A DNA stretch of 64,000 nucleotides. Origin: Halorarius litoreus (GTDB taxonomy: Archaea > Halobacteriota > Halobacteria > Halobacteriales > Haloarculaceae). Under the pieces are notes generated by a model. That model did not search any database. It was given only the letters and a program-made list of their open reading frames with translations, and was not told the origin of the DNA. This document shows, piece after piece, positions 49,702 through 58,542 of this stretch. Each line of letters begins with the position of its first letter. Within the stretch, counting starts at the first letter, position 1. Where the stretch lies: contig NZ_CP101454.1 of the NCBI RefSeq assembly GCF_024362405.1, positions 1,922,001 to 1,986,000 on the forward strand, written 5' to 3'. A program made the translations under genes and the position numbers.

Positions 49702-50840
49702 GCGCCGACGCACACCTCGACGACTCGTCTCCGGCCCCCTACACCGTTCGACTGTTCGAACCGGACGACCGCGAGAGCTATCTCGAGCTCTACCACACGG
49801 TGTTCGGGGGGGACGGGGCGGAGTGGTTCGACTGGAAGTACGGCTCGAACCCGTACGTCGAGAGCGTGCCGACGGTGGTCGCCGTCTCCGAGGGCCGCGT
49901 GGTGGGCGCGAAGTCGGGCATGGCGTTCCAGGTCGGCCGCGGCGACGAGACGATGCTCGCCATCCAGCCCTGCGACACGATGGTCCACCCGGAGTTCCGG
50001 CGTCGCGGGCTCTACTCGGAGATGACGGAGTACATGAAGTCGGTGTTCGCAGACGGCGAACCGGCGCTGTTCTTCAACTTCCCCAACGAGGCGACGCTCG
50101 CCGGCAGCCTGAAACACGGCTGGCGGGTCGTCGGTGAGGTGCCGGCACACTACCGCATTCAGGACCCGACGGCGTTCCTCACGGACGGTCGCCGTTCTGC
50201 GCGTCTCGAAGCTGCGGTGCGGTCGACCACCGCCGCCGCCCGGTCGGTCACGGCCGCGGTCCGGGGCGCTACGCGGGCGACTCGCCGGTTCCTGACCGGT
50301 GGGAAGTCGCCGCGGGGCATCAGTGTCGAGCGCCACGAGACGATTCCGGTCGAGGCGCTCGCTGCGCTGTACGCGCGGACGGTCCCGGAGACGTACCACG
50401 TCGTCCGCGACGAGACGTTCTACCGCTGGCGGTTCGGCAACCCGCGCTGGACGTACACGACGTACACCGCGAGCCGCGACGGCCGCATCGAGGCCGCGGC
50501 CATCGTCGGGCAGCGACTCGGTGACCTGCCGCGCGATGTCGTCCTCCTCACGGACGTGCTCCCGCTCGCACCGGGGTGGGCCGCTTCCGACGTGTACGAG
50601 CCGCTGCTCGCACGCATCGTGACCGACTACCGCGACGCCGACGCCATCGTCGCACCCAACGCGGCGCTCCCGCCTGCCATCCGCCGACAGTTCGGCTTCC
50701 GCGCGAACGACGTGTTCCCCCTCTCGCGGATGACCTCCCCGGCGGTTCTCGTCGCGTACTCCCTCTCGGAGGCCGTCGGCGACGACTGCTTCGAGAAGGC
50801 GAACTGGACGGTGGAGTTCAGCGACATGGACACGCGATGA
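49698..50840 (+). CDS. GNAT-family acyltransferase
   Basis: A 380-residue protein with an N-terminal GNAT domain (MLAIQPCDTMVHPEFRRRGLYSEMT, acetyl-CoA loop) and a C-terminal half with a second, degenerate GNAT-like fold, the Eis-type layout. It has no signal peptide. Coupled by overlapping ATGA codons to both neighbours in the CoA-transferase operon, so it probably uses the acyl-CoA produced there. Confidence 0.8.
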   Translation: MSADAHLDDSSPAPYTVRLFEPDDRESYLELYHTVFGGDGAEWFDWKYGSNPYVESVPTVVAVSEGRVVGAKSGMAFQVGRGDETMLAIQPCDTMVHPEFRRRGLYSEMTEYMKSVFADGEPALFFNFPNEATLAGSLKHGWRVVGEVPAHYRIQDPTAFLTDGRRSARLEAAVRSTTAAARSVTAAVRGATRATRRFLTGGKSPRGISVERHETIPVEALAALYARTVPETYHVVRDETFYRWRFGNPRWTYTTYTASRDGRIEAAAIVGQRLGDLPRDVVLLTDVLPLAPGWAASDVYEPLLARIVTDYRDADAIVAPNAALPPAIRRQFGFRANDVFPLSRMTSPAVLVAYSLSEAVGDDCFEKANWTVEFSDMDTR

Positions 50841-51772
50841 CGTCCATCCTCGTCGTCCACGAGCGGCCCGCTGCGGCCAGCGCCGTCGCGGACGCCCTCG
50901 AGTCCCAGTGTCCCGACGCGACGGTCCGCACGGCGACCCCGGACGACACGGCCGCGCTCACCGACTGTGAGGTGCTCGTCACCTTCGAACTGACGGCCGA
51001 CCAGCTCGCGGCCGCGCCGGCGCTCCGGTGGGTCCACGCGCTGACGGCGGGCGTCGACGACTACGACCTCGACGCGCTCGCCGACCGCGAGATCCTCCTC
51101 ACGAACGCCTCGGGCGTCGCCGCCCGGCCCATCGCCGAACAGGTCGTCGGCTACCTGCTCTCGTTCGCCCGCGGCATCCACAAGGGCATCCGCATGCAGG
51201 AGCGCGGCGAGTGGGACTGGTACGGCGGGCACGAACTCGCGGGCTCCACGGTGGGCGTCGTCGGCGTCGGCGCCATCGGCTCGGAGATCGCCCGCCTCTG
51301 TGACGCGCTCGGGACGACGGTGCTCGGCGTCAAGCGCACCCCCGCAGAGGTCCCCGGTGTCGACGAACTGTTCACGCCCGACGCGCTCGACACGGTGCTC
51401 GCCCGGTCGGACTACCTCGTGCTCGCGTGCCCCCTCACCGAGGAGACGCGTGGGCTCGTCGACGCCGACGCGTTCGCCCGGCTCCCGAGTCACGCCGTGG
51501 TCGTCAACATCGCCCGCGGCGGTATCGTGGTCGAGGACGACCTCGTGGCCGCGCTCGACGCCGGGGAGCTTCGCGGGGCGGCACTCGACGTGTTCGAGAC
51601 CGAGCCCCTGCCCGCGTCGTCGCCGCTGTGGGACCGTGACGACGTACTCATCACGCCACACAACGCCGGCTCGACGCCGCACTACTGGACGCGGAACGCG
51701 GCCATCGTGGCGCGGAACCTCCCGCTGTTCGAGCAGGGTGCGTTCGATGAGCTAGAAAATCGGGTGGTGTAA
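50837..51772 (+). CDS. D-2-hydroxyacid dehydrogenase
   Basis: A 311-residue NAD(P)-dependent enzyme interconverting 2-keto and D-2-hydroxy acids. NAD motif GVVGVGAIGSEIARL; catalytic Arg in NIARGGIVVE; Glu in DVFETEPLP; His in TPHNAGSTPH. It is the last gene of the CoA-transferase/GNAT operon. A plausible chain is keto acid to hydroxy acid to hydroxyacyl-CoA to acylated sugar; this is inference. Confidence 0.88.
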   Translation: MTSILVVHERPAAASAVADALESQCPDATVRTATPDDTAALTDCEVLVTFELTADQLAAAPALRWVHALTAGVDDYDLDALADREILLTNASGVAARPIAEQVVGYLLSFARGIHKGIRMQERGEWDWYGGHELAGSTVGVVGVGAIGSEIARLCDALGTTVLGVKRTPAEVPGVDELFTPDALDTVLARSDYLVLACPLTEETRGLVDADAFARLPSHAVVVNIARGGIVVEDDLVAALDAGELRGAALDVFETEPLPASSPLWDRDDVLITPHNAGSTPHYWTRNAAIVARNLPLFEQGAFDELENRVV

Positions 51773-51806
51773 GCGCGGCACCGGAAAAATCGGGGCGTTA
51801 GCGCCG

Positions 51807-52379
51807 TCAGTGGTTCTTACCCCGGCTCTTCGCCGGCGCAGTGAGGTCCGGTGCATCACAGTCCACGATTTCACCGCCGAAATCTTCTGCACAGTCGCCG
51901 TCCGTGTAGCAGAAGTAGAACGTCATGTTGCTGATGCCGTACTGTTTCCCGCTGTTCGGGTTGTAGGGGGCTCTCGCCCCACCGGCGTACGCACCGCTGC
52001 AGTAACTGTTGACGTTCGTCCCCGGGCCACCTTTCACGTCGATGCGGCAGATGGAACGGTTGGGACCACAGAACTCGCTGGCGCTCTCGAGGACGCTCCA
52101 GTCGAACCGCCACGCTTCCCCGTCGTTCGTGTCCGTGTTCTCGACGACGACCTTGACCTTGAGGGTCTCTCCGCCCTTGTTGAACGTATATACCGTCTCT
52201 CCGACCGGCGGTCGCGCGTCGACCTTCCCGACTTCGACACAGGTGTCACACTCTATGGATGCCGCCGCGGAACCGGCACCCGCGGCGACCGCTCCGAACC
52301 CGATGGTCGCCATTCCGGCGGCCTTCATCACCGTCCGGCGCGTGACACTCGGCGTCGACTCTTCGATGTGTTGTTGCAT
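51807..52379 (-). CDS. Tat-exported cysteine-rich protein
   Basis: A 190-residue secreted protein. TRRTVMKAAG (13-22) and a hydrophobic segment (to about 40) form a Tat signal. The mature part has eight cysteines (in ECDTC, FCGPN, ICRID, YCSGA, FCYTDGDC, DCDAP), which could form four disulfides. Disulfide-rich secreted proteins are uncommon in haloarchaea. No family recognised. It has an island-type promoter-like element (TATAACAA) upstream, with a leader of about 30 bases. Confidence 0.72.
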   Translation of the reverse strand: MQQHIEESTPSVTRRTVMKAAGMATIGFGAVAAGAGSAAASIECDTCVEVGKVDARPPVGETVYTFNKGGETLKVKVVVENTDTNDGEAWRFDWSVLESASEFCGPNRSICRIDVKGGPGTNVNSYCSGAYAGGARAPYNPNSGKQYGISNMTFYFCYTDGDCAEDFGGEIVDCDAPDLTAPAKSRGKNH

Positions 52380-52435
52380 CTGTTGCCTCAGACAACCTCC
52401 GTGGTTGCTGATACCATCGTCTCAGCTAACGGGGA

Positions 52436-52443
52436 TTGTTATA
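52436..52443 (-). promoter_or_regulatory. CATAACAA-like element (TATAACAA)
   Basis: Minus strand TATAACAA lies 56 bp before the ATG at 52379, so transcription would begin about 30 bases before the gene. One mismatch from the island element. Confidence 0.4.
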
Positions 52444-52567
52444 CGGCGAATACAATCGGACGTTCGAACGGTTCTATCGGTTCACGCCGTCGTGGTGTGC
52501 ATCGAAGCCGTTAGATCAGGGCTTCTGAGGTGTGTATGAACAGCTTACTGCACGCACAAGACGGTAC

Positions 52568-52584
52568 TCCCACAACAGGTGGGA
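52568..52584 (-). terminator. Short hairpin after the beta-helix gene
   Basis: TCCCAC and GTGGGA (52568-52573, 52579-52584) with a 5-base loop, 24 bp beyond the stop of the minus-strand gene at 52609. A weak terminator candidate. Confidence 0.25.
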
Positions 52585-52608
52585 AGTGTGGTGGTCCCGA
52601 GGGGTCGT

Positions 52609-54723
52609 CTATTCGGAGACGGACTTCGTGACCGTGGTGGTGTTGCCGGCAGCGTCGCTGACGGTCAGCTTCACGCTGAACGACTGCCCGTCGACATTCT
52701 TCACCTTGAAGTAGTTGACGTCGGCAGCCGAGTCGCCGGAGATGGACGTCTTCGCCGCGTCGACGACGAGGCCGCTACTGTTGACGACCTGCACGAGCAC
52801 CCACGAGAGGTCGCCGTCGGCGTCCGCGACCTCCCAGACCGAGGTGACGTCGAGGTGCGGGTTCGGCGAGCCGGCCTCCGAGACGTCGAAGGTCGAGATG
52901 GTCGGGTTCGTGCCGCTCCCCGTGGAGTCGGACGTCTCGTCGGTCGAATCGGTGGAATCGGTGGTGTCGTCCGTGGAGTCCGTGGAGTCCGTCGAGTCGG
53001 ACTGCCCGGTCAGCTCGTCGACCGTCACGACATCGCCGTCGAGCCGGAGCTCGTAGTCCCCGTTGTCGGCTTCGGGGTGGGTCTCGGCGCTGAACGCCGT
53101 CACCTGACCGTTGAAGTAGTAGTCGTCGTAGAACCCGTTGCCGGTCTCACCCTCGACCGAGTAGGTGCCGTCACCGTTGTCGGTGATGGTGTCGTTGTTG
53201 CCGGCGTGGTCGGCCTTGACGACCGAGCCGTCGACGGTGAAGTCGTAGACGATCCCCGAGTTGTCGAACGTCTGGACTTCGAGGTAGTGGTTGTACGAGG
53301 TGTTGAACGAGACGGCGCTGCCCGTGGCGTTGCCGTCGACCGTCTCCGCGATGGCGCGGTACTCGTACTCGGTGCCGGATTCGAGCAGGTCGACCGTCGC
53401 CTCGAACGTGCCCGTCTCCTCGACGGTCTCCGGCGAGGTGGAGCGCCAGTCGTCGGTGCCCGTCGCTCGGTGCTCGAAGTAGACGCTCGCGCCGGTCGCG
53501 CCGCCGAGGCTGTCGAGCGAACCGGTAAGCGTCGCCGTCGTCGAGCCGACGCTCGACGGCTCCATCGTCGAGACCGCGAGGGTCGACGAGTCGGTCGAGC
53601 CGCTGTCGCTGGTGCTCCCGTCGGGGGCGTCGCCCCAGCCGTCGACCCAGCGCTTCTGCTCGGTGGGCGAGTCGGCCTCGCTCCCGCGGTAGACGTCCGA
53701 GTACGGCCCCGACCCCTGCAGGTCGAGGTCGCCGGGCCCCGTCAGGTGGATGTTCTCCCCCGAGATGGGGAAGTCCTCGTCGCTGGTCTGGACGGCGCCC
53801 GCATCGATCTCGTTGTAGATCCGGGTGTCCGTGACCGTCACGTCCGAGTCGAGCCCGTTCTCGAAGCGGCTGTCGTCGATCTTGATCCCCGCTGCGGCAC
53901 CGGGCTCGTCGTACACCGTGATGTCACAGTCGTGGATGACCTGGTTCGCCCCGCCCTGGCGGACGCGAATCCCCTTGTGCGACCCCGTCTCCTGTCCGTA
54001 CGGGACGTCGTCGAAGACGACCGCGGCGCTGATGACCTTCGAGTCGTCACAGCCGACGCGGATGTTGTTCACGTCGTTGTTCTTGTAGAGCCCGCCGTAC
54101 ACCTCGACCGTCCCCATGCCGTCGTCGGAGTCGCCCCCCGCGAACGGGGTGCCGTAGAGGCCGTTGTCGGTGAACCCTTCGACGTGGCAGTTGATGAACC
54201 GCCCCACACCGGCGTGCGGTTTGGGCATGAAGAAGCCGGATGCGCGGCTGCCACCGTCGGCGCCGTCCGGGCGGTTGAAGTTGATGAGCTCGACGAGCCC
54301 CTCCTCGTCTTCCGCCCAGACGCGGACTTTCCCGATGTCGCCGTCCTCGGTGCTGTCGATTCCCTTCAGCGTGATGTTCTGCATCCGAACGTGCGCGTCG
54401 CCGTTCGACGTGATGTTGAACAGGACGTGCACGTCGCCGTGGTCGGCGATCACGTCGCCGTCGCCGATGAGCCACGAGTCCTCGTCGGCGTCGATCTCGA
54501 GGCTGTCCACGTCCGAGAGCTCGTACTCGCCGCCCGGGATGTGAACCTCGTTGCCGCTCTGCCAGTACTCGTCGAGGTACGGACTGAGGTCGTCTCCGGG
54601 CTGTAGGCCCTCGTTACCCAGGTCGATGACGTTGTCTGGACGGGCCTGCGCGATCGGCGCGGCCGACAGCGCCCCCAGGCCGACTGTCGCGCCAGCCAGC
54701 TTTAGGACCGACCTACGCTGCAT
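52609..54723 (-). CDS. Tat-exported right-handed beta-helix protein with fibronectin-like domain
   Basis: A 704-residue surface protein. Tat motif MQRRSVLKLAG, then a right-handed parallel beta-helix of pectate-lyase type (about 80-370, with repeated short strands and GLYGTPFAGG turns). A fibronectin-III-like domain (about 390-500) and a beta domain follow. An Asp-Ser-Thr repeat linker (about 595-625) leads to a C-terminal Ig-like domain. ATG 54723 is chosen over earlier codons because it gives a typical Tat n-region. Probably binds or cleaves acidic polysaccharide. Shares a segment with 57087. Confidence 0.82.
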   Translation of the reverse strand: MQRRSVLKLAGATVGLGALSAAPIAQARPDNVIDLGNEGLQPGDDLSPYLDEYWQSGNEVHIPGGEYELSDVDSLEIDADEDSWLIGDGDVIADHGDVHVLFNITSNGDAHVRMQNITLKGIDSTEDGDIGKVRVWAEDEEGLVELINFNRPDGADGGSRASGFFMPKPHAGVGRFINCHVEGFTDNGLYGTPFAGGDSDDGMGTVEVYGGLYKNNDVNNIRVGCDDSKVISAAVVFDDVPYGQETGSHKGIRVRQGGANQVIHDCDITVYDEPGAAAGIKIDDSRFENGLDSDVTVTDTRIYNEIDAGAVQTSDEDFPISGENIHLTGPGDLDLQGSGPYSDVYRGSEADSPTEQKRWVDGWGDAPDGSTSDSGSTDSSTLAVSTMEPSSVGSTTATLTGSLDSLGGATGASVYFEHRATGTDDWRSTSPETVEETGTFEATVDLLESGTEYEYRAIAETVDGNATGSAVSFNTSYNHYLEVQTFDNSGIVYDFTVDGSVVKADHAGNNDTITDNGDGTYSVEGETGNGFYDDYYFNGQVTAFSAETHPEADNGDYELRLDGDVVTVDELTGQSDSTDSTDSTDDTTDSTDSTDETSDSTGSGTNPTISTFDVSEAGSPNPHLDVTSVWEVADADGDLSWVLVQVVNSSGLVVDAAKTSISGDSAADVNYFKVKNVDGQSFSVKLTVSDAAGNTTTVTKSVSE

Positions 54724-55223
54724 AAGCGATTCCTTCCCATCTGTGTTCTGCTTGTCGGGCTGCAACACGCTCGGTAGGAACAGACTATCCCTCTTAATCG
54801 ATTTTCCCAGTTGGTGGTGTTTACGTACCACATCGCGTAGTCTACTGTCAGATTACCAGCCTGGTCCCGAAGGAATCACCTACCCTTGGTAGTCGGCTGT
54901 TACCTACTCGGTGGCAGTCAGCCGGGGGTCCGCGGGGGTGGTAATGGGCTGTTACCCGTCTGTTTTGGTACGGTATGACATACCTACACGGCCGATTTCA
55001 GGGGGTAACGCCGATACTGGCACTCGCCGCTCCTCGGGTCGCCACTCGGCAGTCGAAGGAGTACGACGTGGATACTCGGCCGTCGACGAGCTATAGGGCT
55101 GTGTTACAGCGGCGATCGGTACAGCAGCCGGGGCCAGGTCGGGCGTCGCTCGTCGGGGACGGACCGCTCGTCGTGCAGTGGCTCGGGTCGTCCTCGTCCG
55201 TCGAGTCCTCGCTTCGGTGGGTG

Positions 55224-55261
55224 GGACGAGCCGAGCGATGGCGGACGAGCCGAGCGATGGC
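55224..55261. repeat. 19-bp tandem direct repeat
   Basis: Two perfect adjacent copies of GGACGAGCCGAGCGATGGC (55224-55242 and 55243-55261), followed by a degenerate third copy. Confidence 0.8.
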
Positions 55262-55357
55262 AGATGGGCTGAGCGATCGCGGAGAAACCGGGCGATAGCC
55301 GGTGTTACGACGGGCTTTCTATCTCCCACTCATCGATTCCTCGCCCTCTCCACCGTC

Positions 55358-55417
55358 CTCACCACTCCCATCCTCAATCCCTCACCACTCCCATCCTCAA
55401 TCCCTCACCACTCCCAT
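55358..55417. repeat. 23-bp tandem repeat, about 2.6 copies
   Basis: A 23-bp unit starting CTCACCACTCCCATCCTCAA is repeated at 55358-55380 and 55381-55403, with a partial third copy to 55417. All are pyrimidine-rich on the plus strand. Confidence 0.8.
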
Positions 55418-55534
55418 GGGTCTCCGTGCGTGCGCGAGCGCCCGACTCGACATGGCGCCCGCTCGTACCCCGTTGACGCTCTCGGGGGCGCCGGTTGTGG
55501 CTATACAGGAAGGAAGGTGGTGTGCGTGGTCGGC

Positions 55535-57010
55535 TCAGAGGAACGCCTTCACGCGCTGGACGTCGACGAGGCCGCTCGCCAGCGAGAGCACCGCCCAGAT
55601 CCCCCCACCGAGGAGCACGACGCCCGCGAGGGTGAGCGGGCCCGAGACGTAGCCGAGGACGGGGAATATGGCTGCTGTCATCGCCACGGTGATGCCGCAG
55701 ATGAGCGCGGTGTTCCGGACCACGTTCGTCGTGCGGACCGGCAGCTCCTGGTGGATGAGGTAGACGTTGCTCAGCGTGTAGACGGTGTTGGTGACGACGG
55801 TGGCGACGGCGGCGCCGATGACGCCGAACTCCGGGATGAGCACGAGGTTCAACCCGAAGTTGGCGACCGAGGTCGCGGTCAGCACGACCGACCGCTCGCG
55901 GGCGCGCCCGAGGAAGTCGAGGCCGTCGCTCGTGATCTTGTTTATCGCGTACACGAGGATGTACGCCGAGAACACCTGCACGACGGGGACCGCCGGGAGG
56001 TAGTCGGCGCCGAACACGACCCGGATGGTGGAGTCGGCGACGAGGATCAACCCCACGCCGGCGGGGATGTAGAACAGCAGCACGTACGTGAACGCGGTCT
56101 CGTACAGTCGGGCGGCGTGTTCGGCCCGGTCCTTGGCCTTCTGCTCGCTGTACGCCGGCGAGATGGTGAACCCGAAGGAGCCGGCGGGCGTCGAGAGCAC
56201 GTTCGACACCTGTTTCGCGACGACGTAGTAGCCGACCGCGACGGGGTTGAGCAGGACGCCGAGCAGGATGATGTCGACGCGCTTGTCGAGGACGTTCGCA
56301 GCTTTCGTCGCCGTCAGCGGGATGCTGTACTCGAGGATGCGGCGGGCGAGCCCCGGCTCGGGGTCGGTGGTCTCCTCGAACTGCGAGTAGTGCTCCCGGT
56401 AGAGCAAGATGCCTCCGACGACGGCGGCGATGGCGTCGCCTGCGATGTACCCCAGGAGGGCGCCGGTGACGCCGAAGCCGAGCGCGACGAACCCGACGGC
56501 GAACACCACGCGCCCGACCGCCGAGATGGCCGAGACCATCGCGCTCCGGGAGACGTGGTTGAACCCCTGGAACATCGTGTTGAGATAGCTCGTCGCGGAG
56601 GTCGCGACGACGTACAGCGCACCGACCTGCAACAGCGGTGCCACGTCGGGCTCGCCGAGGAGGTCGGCGAGGGGCGTCGCCACGAGCGCGAGCGCGACGC
56701 TCATCCCGAGGACGAAGACGAGCAGGTACACCAGCGACCGGCGCATGATGTACCGGATCTGCGTGGGGTCCTTCTCGCCGTACTCGTTGACGTACCGGGC
56801 CGTCGATTTCGGGATGCCCAGGCTGGCGAACGTGTTTATTACGCCGAGCACCGAGAGCCCGAAGAACAGCAGCCCGAACTCCCCGGGGGTGAGGAACTCT
56901 CGGGTGAGGAGGATGACGAGCACGATGCTCGACGTCATCGTCAGGAGCTGGGCGGCGAACGTCGCCTTCAGCCCCGAGGCGAGACGCTCCTTCAGCGACG
57001 CGTCGCTCAT
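55535..57010 (-). CDS. Polysaccharide flippase (Wzx/MATE-MOP superfamily)
   Basis: A 491-residue membrane protein with 12-14 helices of the oligosaccharide flippase family, which moves lipid-linked glycan units across the membrane. The family pattern is visible in the first helix pairs (LLTMTSSIVLVILLTREFLTP) and internal symmetry. It lies 76 bp after the exported beta-helix gene at 57087 in the same direction and may be in the same operon. Confidence 0.88.
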   Translation of the reverse strand: MSDASLKERLASGLKATFAAQLLTMTSSIVLVILLTREFLTPGEFGLLFFGLSVLGVINTFASLGIPKSTARYVNEYGEKDPTQIRYIMRRSLVYLLVFVLGMSVALALVATPLADLLGEPDVAPLLQVGALYVVATSATSYLNTMFQGFNHVSRSAMVSAISAVGRVVFAVGFVALGFGVTGALLGYIAGDAIAAVVGGILLYREHYSQFEETTDPEPGLARRILEYSIPLTATKAANVLDKRVDIILLGVLLNPVAVGYYVVAKQVSNVLSTPAGSFGFTISPAYSEQKAKDRAEHAARLYETAFTYVLLFYIPAGVGLILVADSTIRVVFGADYLPAVPVVQVFSAYILVYAINKITSDGLDFLGRARERSVVLTATSVANFGLNLVLIPEFGVIGAAVATVVTNTVYTLSNVYLIHQELPVRTTNVVRNTALICGITVAMTAAIFPVLGYVSGPLTLAGVVLLGGGIWAVLSLASGLVDVQRVKAFL

Positions 57011-57086
57011 CGATTCCCTCCGGTCACCCCGGCTCGCCCGGCTGGTAGGCCGTCGTTACCCCTCCAGGGCTGTCGGTCTGGTGTCG

Positions 57087-58466
57087 TCACGGTCGGTCGT
57101 AGCGGACTCGGTCGATGCCGGTCAGCGCGCCCGTCCGGACGCCGATCTGTTCGATCTCGGAGCCGTCGTCGGTGACGAACGCCCGGCCCGAGACGTTGAT
57201 GTAGGTGTCCTCGACGAGCGCCCGGCAGTCGTTGAACTTGAAGCCGTCGCGGTTCGGCCCGTCCTGGCGGACGTAGAGGTCGCGGAACTCGCAGGCGAGC
57301 CGGTCGGTCACGTTGATGGTGGAGCCGCCACCGGCCGTCCCGGTGATGGTGATGCCCTCGAACAGACACTGGCCGTCGAGTGCCACCTTCGACTTCGGGC
57401 TCTTCGCGCGGATGGCCTCGATGTCGTCGACGTTCACCTGGATGACCGTGTTGCGGACGGTCGCCGCCTCGAGCTCGTCCGCGAGGACGAGCGCGCCGTC
57501 GCTGCCGGTCACGCGGTGCAGCTCGATGGAGCAGTTCTCGACGAGCACGTTGTTGCCGTGCCGCAGCCAGAGGCCCCGCATGTTCCCGAACCCGTCCGGT
57601 TTGGCGTCACACCGGACGTGGGCGTTCCGGACGACGCTGTTGTCGCCGACGCGCAGGCTCGAGACGTTGTTATTGGCGAAGAACCCCCCGGTGACCCGCA
57701 CCGCGCCCTGGCGGGGGTCCGCGTACAGGCCGTTGTCGGAGAACCCCTCGATGTGGGCGTCGACGAAGTGGATCTCGCCGCGGTGGTGTTCGCCCACGAG
57801 ACAGCCGGTCGAGCCGGTCGAGGAGATGGAGCCGTCGGGCAGGTGGAGTCCCTCGACGAGGCCCGTGCCGTTCTCGCCGGTGATGTCGATGCGGAGCATC
57901 CCCCAGCCGGCGTCCTGGATGCCCGTCACCGAGAGGTCGCGGATGACGACGTCGTCGTCGACCAGCACGCTCAGCGGGCGTGGCCCGGTGTCGGGCGCCC
58001 GGAAGTCGAACCCGAGCCCCTCGATGCGAAGGTCGGTCGCCCGACCGGGGCGGCCGAAGTCGAACAGCACTCCCTCGTAGCCGCGTTCGGGGACGATGAC
58101 CGCGCGGTCGGCGACGATGCCGAAGTGTTCGAAATCGAGGAGGTGGAGGCCGTCCTCGGCCAGCAGATACCGGCCCTCGGGGAAGTAGAGGAGCGTGTCG
58201 TCGCCCGCGTGCGATTCGAGGACGTCGAGGATGTTCTCGTTCCCGGTCCGGTCGGCGCCCGCCGCGACCATGTTCACGACCGTGCCGTACTCGTCGGCGT
58301 ACGGCGGCTCCGGTCGTACTGTTCCCTCGGGGGTGGGCGTGGGCGTCGCGCCCGGACTGGGCGTCGCCTCCGTCTCTCCGCCCCGACCGAACGGGTTGGA
58401 ACAGCCCGCGAGTGCCGTTGCTACCCCTACACCCCCCGTCAGCTTCACGAACTTGCGTCGGTTCAT
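57087..58466 (-). CDS. Tat lipoprotein with right-handed beta-helix
   Basis: A 459-residue surface lipoprotein: NRRKFVKLTGG Tat motif, lipobox ALAGCSNP, a Pro/Thr-rich linker, then a parallel beta-helix (about 60-440). It shares HIEGFSDNGLY with the protein at 52609 (HVEGFTDNGLY there), so the two are paralogues with different anchors. Probably a glycan-binding or glycan-lyase protein. ATG 58466 is preceded by a possible GTG-led mini-ORF (58477) ending in an overlapping ATGA. Confidence 0.82.
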   Translation of the reverse strand: MNRRKFVKLTGGVGVATALAGCSNPFGRGGETEATPSPGATPTPTPEGTVRPEPPYADEYGTVVNMVAAGADRTGNENILDVLESHAGDDTLLYFPEGRYLLAEDGLHLLDFEHFGIVADRAVIVPERGYEGVLFDFGRPGRATDLRIEGLGFDFRAPDTGPRPLSVLVDDDVVIRDLSVTGIQDAGWGMLRIDITGENGTGLVEGLHLPDGSISSTGSTGCLVGEHHRGEIHFVDAHIEGFSDNGLYADPRQGAVRVTGGFFANNNVSSLRVGDNSVVRNAHVRCDAKPDGFGNMRGLWLRHGNNVLVENCSIELHRVTGSDGALVLADELEAATVRNTVIQVNVDDIEAIRAKSPKSKVALDGQCLFEGITITGTAGGGSTINVTDRLACEFRDLYVRQDGPNRDGFKFNDCRALVEDTYINVSGRAFVTDDGSEIEQIGVRTGALTGIDRVRYDRP

Positions 58467-58508
58467 ACGCACACCACTAATCGCCAGTCGAGAGGGGTTC
58501 AGAACGTA

Positions 58509-58516
58509 TTGTTAGG
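58509..58516 (-). promoter_or_regulatory. CATAACAA-type element (CCTAACAA) with upstream CGGTAACG
   Basis: Minus strand CGGTAACG (58529-58522), 5 bases, then CCTAACAA (58516-58509). Expected transcript start near 58481, about 15 bases before the ATG at 58466. Confidence 0.5.
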
Positions 58517-58542
58517 GAGACCGTTACCGGGGTACCCGTCGG

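Larger units (their letters stand above)
54724..55534. other. Non-coding gap with tandem repeats
   Basis: About 810 bases with no convincing gene. It includes the promoter of the beta-helix gene, a 19-bp direct repeat (55224-55261) and a 23-bp tandem repeat (55358-55417). Open frames on the plus strand run into the flippase gene antisense and look like shadows. Confidence 0.5.
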
